A DNA stretch of 64,000 nt. It comes from Vibrio algicola (GTDB taxonomy: Bacteria > Pseudomonadota > Gammaproteobacteria > Enterobacterales > Vibrionaceae). The stretch spans positions 620,001 to 684,000 of the forward strand of contig NZ_CP045700.1 in assembly GCF_009601765.2 (NCBI RefSeq), given 5' to 3'. The notes beneath the pieces are model-generated. The model was not told where the DNA came from. It searched no databases and saw only the letters and a program-made list of their open reading frames with translations. The position numbers and the translations under genes were made by a program. This document shows positions 62,652-64,000 of the stretch, piece by piece (position 1 is the first letter of the stretch; each line of letters starts with the position of its first letter).

Positions 62652-63447
62652 CCCTTTCGTTTTGATAACTGTTCGGGCGTAAACAGATATTAATCGGGCG
62701 AGAGAGTGGCTTTAACGACTCAAAACTAAAGCAATACTTAGCCTCTATTTTTAACGTTTTCACTACCGAAAGTGGCACTAATGCGGCGGCAATTCCACCA
62801 AGTGCGAGTTGCGCCGCCGCAGAATATGAGTCCATCTCCATTAAAGCCTCAATCTTTAATTGCGACAACATATCAAACTGATTTCTATTGGCCGGATTGG
62901 ATAAATCGTTGGTGAGCACTTGCTTAGGAAGTTGCAGCAATGGCGCTTGGCTTATTAACACAAACGGTTCTTGCCACAGCGATATAACTTTCAGCCCATG
63001 TTGAGCTGGTAAGTGGCCAGCGCAAAACCCAATGGTCGCTTTACCCGACTGGACACGCTCGACAATTCTTGGGGTGTGATGGGTACTAATCCGAATGGCA
63101 GCGTCACATTTAAAATGCTCGCCCATCATCTTGCATAAGTAGCCGGCGACTAAGGTTTCCGAGCAATCTAGCTTAATAATCGTTTGATCTTGCAGGTCAT
63201 ATTGTTCATAAATACGCCCTTGTAACTCTTGAAAGGTAGGGCCAATACTGGCGATCAACTCATTGGCCGCTGAGGTTAAACGCACATGACGCCCGTCTGG
63301 CACTATCAATTTTTTACCCAGTTTTTTTTCAAGCAAGGCGATGCGTTTACTGACCGCAGATTGACTAATATAAAGCTGGCTCCCCACCCGACTCATGGTT
63401 TTTTCTTGGCTGAGTGCCAGTAAGGTTTCAATCCCTTCCAGTAACAT
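62602..63447 (-). CDS. LysR-family transcriptional regulator
   Basis: 281 residues. LysR HTH TMSRVGSQLYISQSAVSKRI (about 17-36) followed by ALLEKKLGKKL; C-terminal binding domain. The 3' end overlaps the convergent TauE/SafE gene by 50 bp, so the two are linked and it may regulate the transporter. Confidence 0.88.
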   Translation of the reverse strand: MLLEGIETLLALSQEKTMSRVGSQLYISQSAVSKRIALLEKKLGKKLIVPDGRHVRLTSAANELIASIGPTFQELQGRIYEQYDLQDQTIIKLDCSETLVAGYLCKMMGEHFKCDAAIRISTHHTPRIVERVQSGKATIGFCAGHLPAQHGLKVISLWQEPFVLISQAPLLQLPKQVLTNDLSNPANRNQFDMLSQLKIEALMEMDSYSAAAQLALGGIAAALVPLSVVKTLKIEAKYCFSFESLKPLSRPINICLRPNSYQNERVKRLIAAIVDVVPTTV

Positions 63448-63766
63448 AATTTTTATTAACCTGAGTTTAAGTAAGCCGAATGGATCTAATATAGCATTAT
63501 ACTAGTATAAAATTCATGCTTATTGGGAATAGATTTATTGAAGATAGGGGAAAATAATCACCCTAACGACTGGCATTAGGGTGAGTTGCAAAGCCGCATA
63601 AATGGTTTTAAGGAGTAATAAGTTTTTATTACCTAGATAGTATGGTCAATATTGACGGTATTAAAAACAGTCAATTTTGCCTTTTCTATTTCCTCATTTA
63701 TACCCGCAAGATTTGACGACACTGTAGTGTGAATGGTGCTCACCCTGAGGATTGTTTAAAGCAGCC
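63448..63766. other. Intergenic region
   Basis: 319 bases. A 9-bp hairpin at 63558-63584 probably ends the kinase transcript; the rest has no recognisable gene or site. Confidence 0.6.
63558..63584 (-). terminator. Probable terminator after the sensor kinase
   Basis: Stem TCACCCTAA (63558-63566) with TTAGGGTGA (63576-63584), 9 bp; minus-strand tail TTATTTT is U-rich but interrupted. Confidence 0.55.
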
Positions 63767-64000
63767 TCAATGGTCATCCAATCTTTCATTCGTTGAGGCA
63801 ATCGGCCCGACAGTGAAGGTAACTTGCTGTGCAATATCAGTATTAAAGGTCAATGTATAACCATTTTGTCGACAAATGTTATCCACGATTGATAAGCCTA
63901 ACCCGTGCCGTTCGTTCGAGGTTCGTGAGCTATCGGCTTGGTACATCGGATCTAAAATATGCTCGATATCTTGTTGACTTAACGGCACAATCAAATCGTT
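63767..64000 (-). CDS. Sensor histidine kinase, C-terminal ATPase end (partial)
   Basis: About 78 residues are visible; the frame continues past the right edge. HGLGLSIVDNICRQNGYTL is the G2 box of a HATPase_c domain, and DPMYQADSSRTSNE is the F box region. It ends with a short tail. The membrane sensor and the rest of the kinase are outside the window. Confidence 0.85.
   Translation of the reverse strand, partial: NDLIVPLSQQDIEHILDPMYQADSSRTSNERHGLGLSIVDNICRQNGYTLTFNTDIAQQVTFTVGPIASTNERLDDH

Overview
The window reads as a chromosome segment of a marine gamma-proteobacterium of the family Vibrionaceae, most likely Vibrio. The reasons are a near family-identical vSGLT-type sodium/galactose symporter of 543 residues, a galETKM operon under a GalR-type palindrome, Vibrio-type DUF3541 and DUF6279 proteins, YaeQ, a CpdB-like nucleotidase, kbl-tdh, and an ERIC-type intergenic repeat. 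A species cannot be named from the sequence alone.

Positions 1 to about 19,570 are one end of a lambdoid prophage. From the left edge, on the minus strand, come terminase (large subunit cut by the window edge, then small subunit), a holin-like protein, an embedded Rz/Rz1 spanin pair, a SAR endolysin, a possible Q-type late regulator, an acyltransferase cargo gene, a run of three nuclease-like genes, the P and O replication genes with six iterons inside O, a DNA adenine methylase, a CII-like protein and Cro. The immunity region (10.8-12.8 kb) has the CI-like repressor on the plus strand and, directly downstream in the position of lambda rex, an unrecognised one-helix membrane protein. Matching 15-bp operators overlap two facing early promoters. 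The rightward early operon (13.0-19.5 kb) carries many small unknown genes, a PapB-like regulator, an exonuclease, SSB, an excisionase and the integrase.

Positions 19.6-32.4 kb are host genes: tdh-kbl with a divergent LysR gene, a PHP-domain hydrolase, a DUF3541 protein, a mono-haem cytochrome, an azlCD exporter preceded by a Thr/Asn-rich small ORF built on a 15-bp tandem repeat, a TPR protein, selD, ynjE and fdhD. fdhD is frameshifted and the adjacent sigma-54 activator is cut by insertion-sequence debris, so this formate/selenium block looks partly decayed.

Positions 32.6-51.5 kb are dominated by sugar metabolism: galR, the galactose symporter, a cNMP/CBS/DUF294 signalling protein with an exonuclease partner, then a cmtBA-yggPDC-like PTS operon in which a PHP hydrolase occupies the phosphatase position, and galETKM. 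Perfect GalR-like palindromes precede the symporter and galE and a related site precedes galR; a CRP-like site precedes the symporter and another precedes the PTS operon. A deletion scar fuses the 3' halves of a LysR gene and a purine nucleoside phosphorylase gene. A perfect FNR box precedes a small Cys/His protein.

Positions 51.5-64 kb hold a truncated metal-binding-domain protein interrupted by a degenerate IS3-family element, cpdB, a lipoprotein, an M14 family hydrolase behind an ERIC element, several small conserved genes, tandem glutaredoxins, a YedI-type membrane protein, a candidate intergenic small RNA, a TauE/SafE transporter overlapping a LysR gene, and the end of a sensor kinase cut by the right edge.
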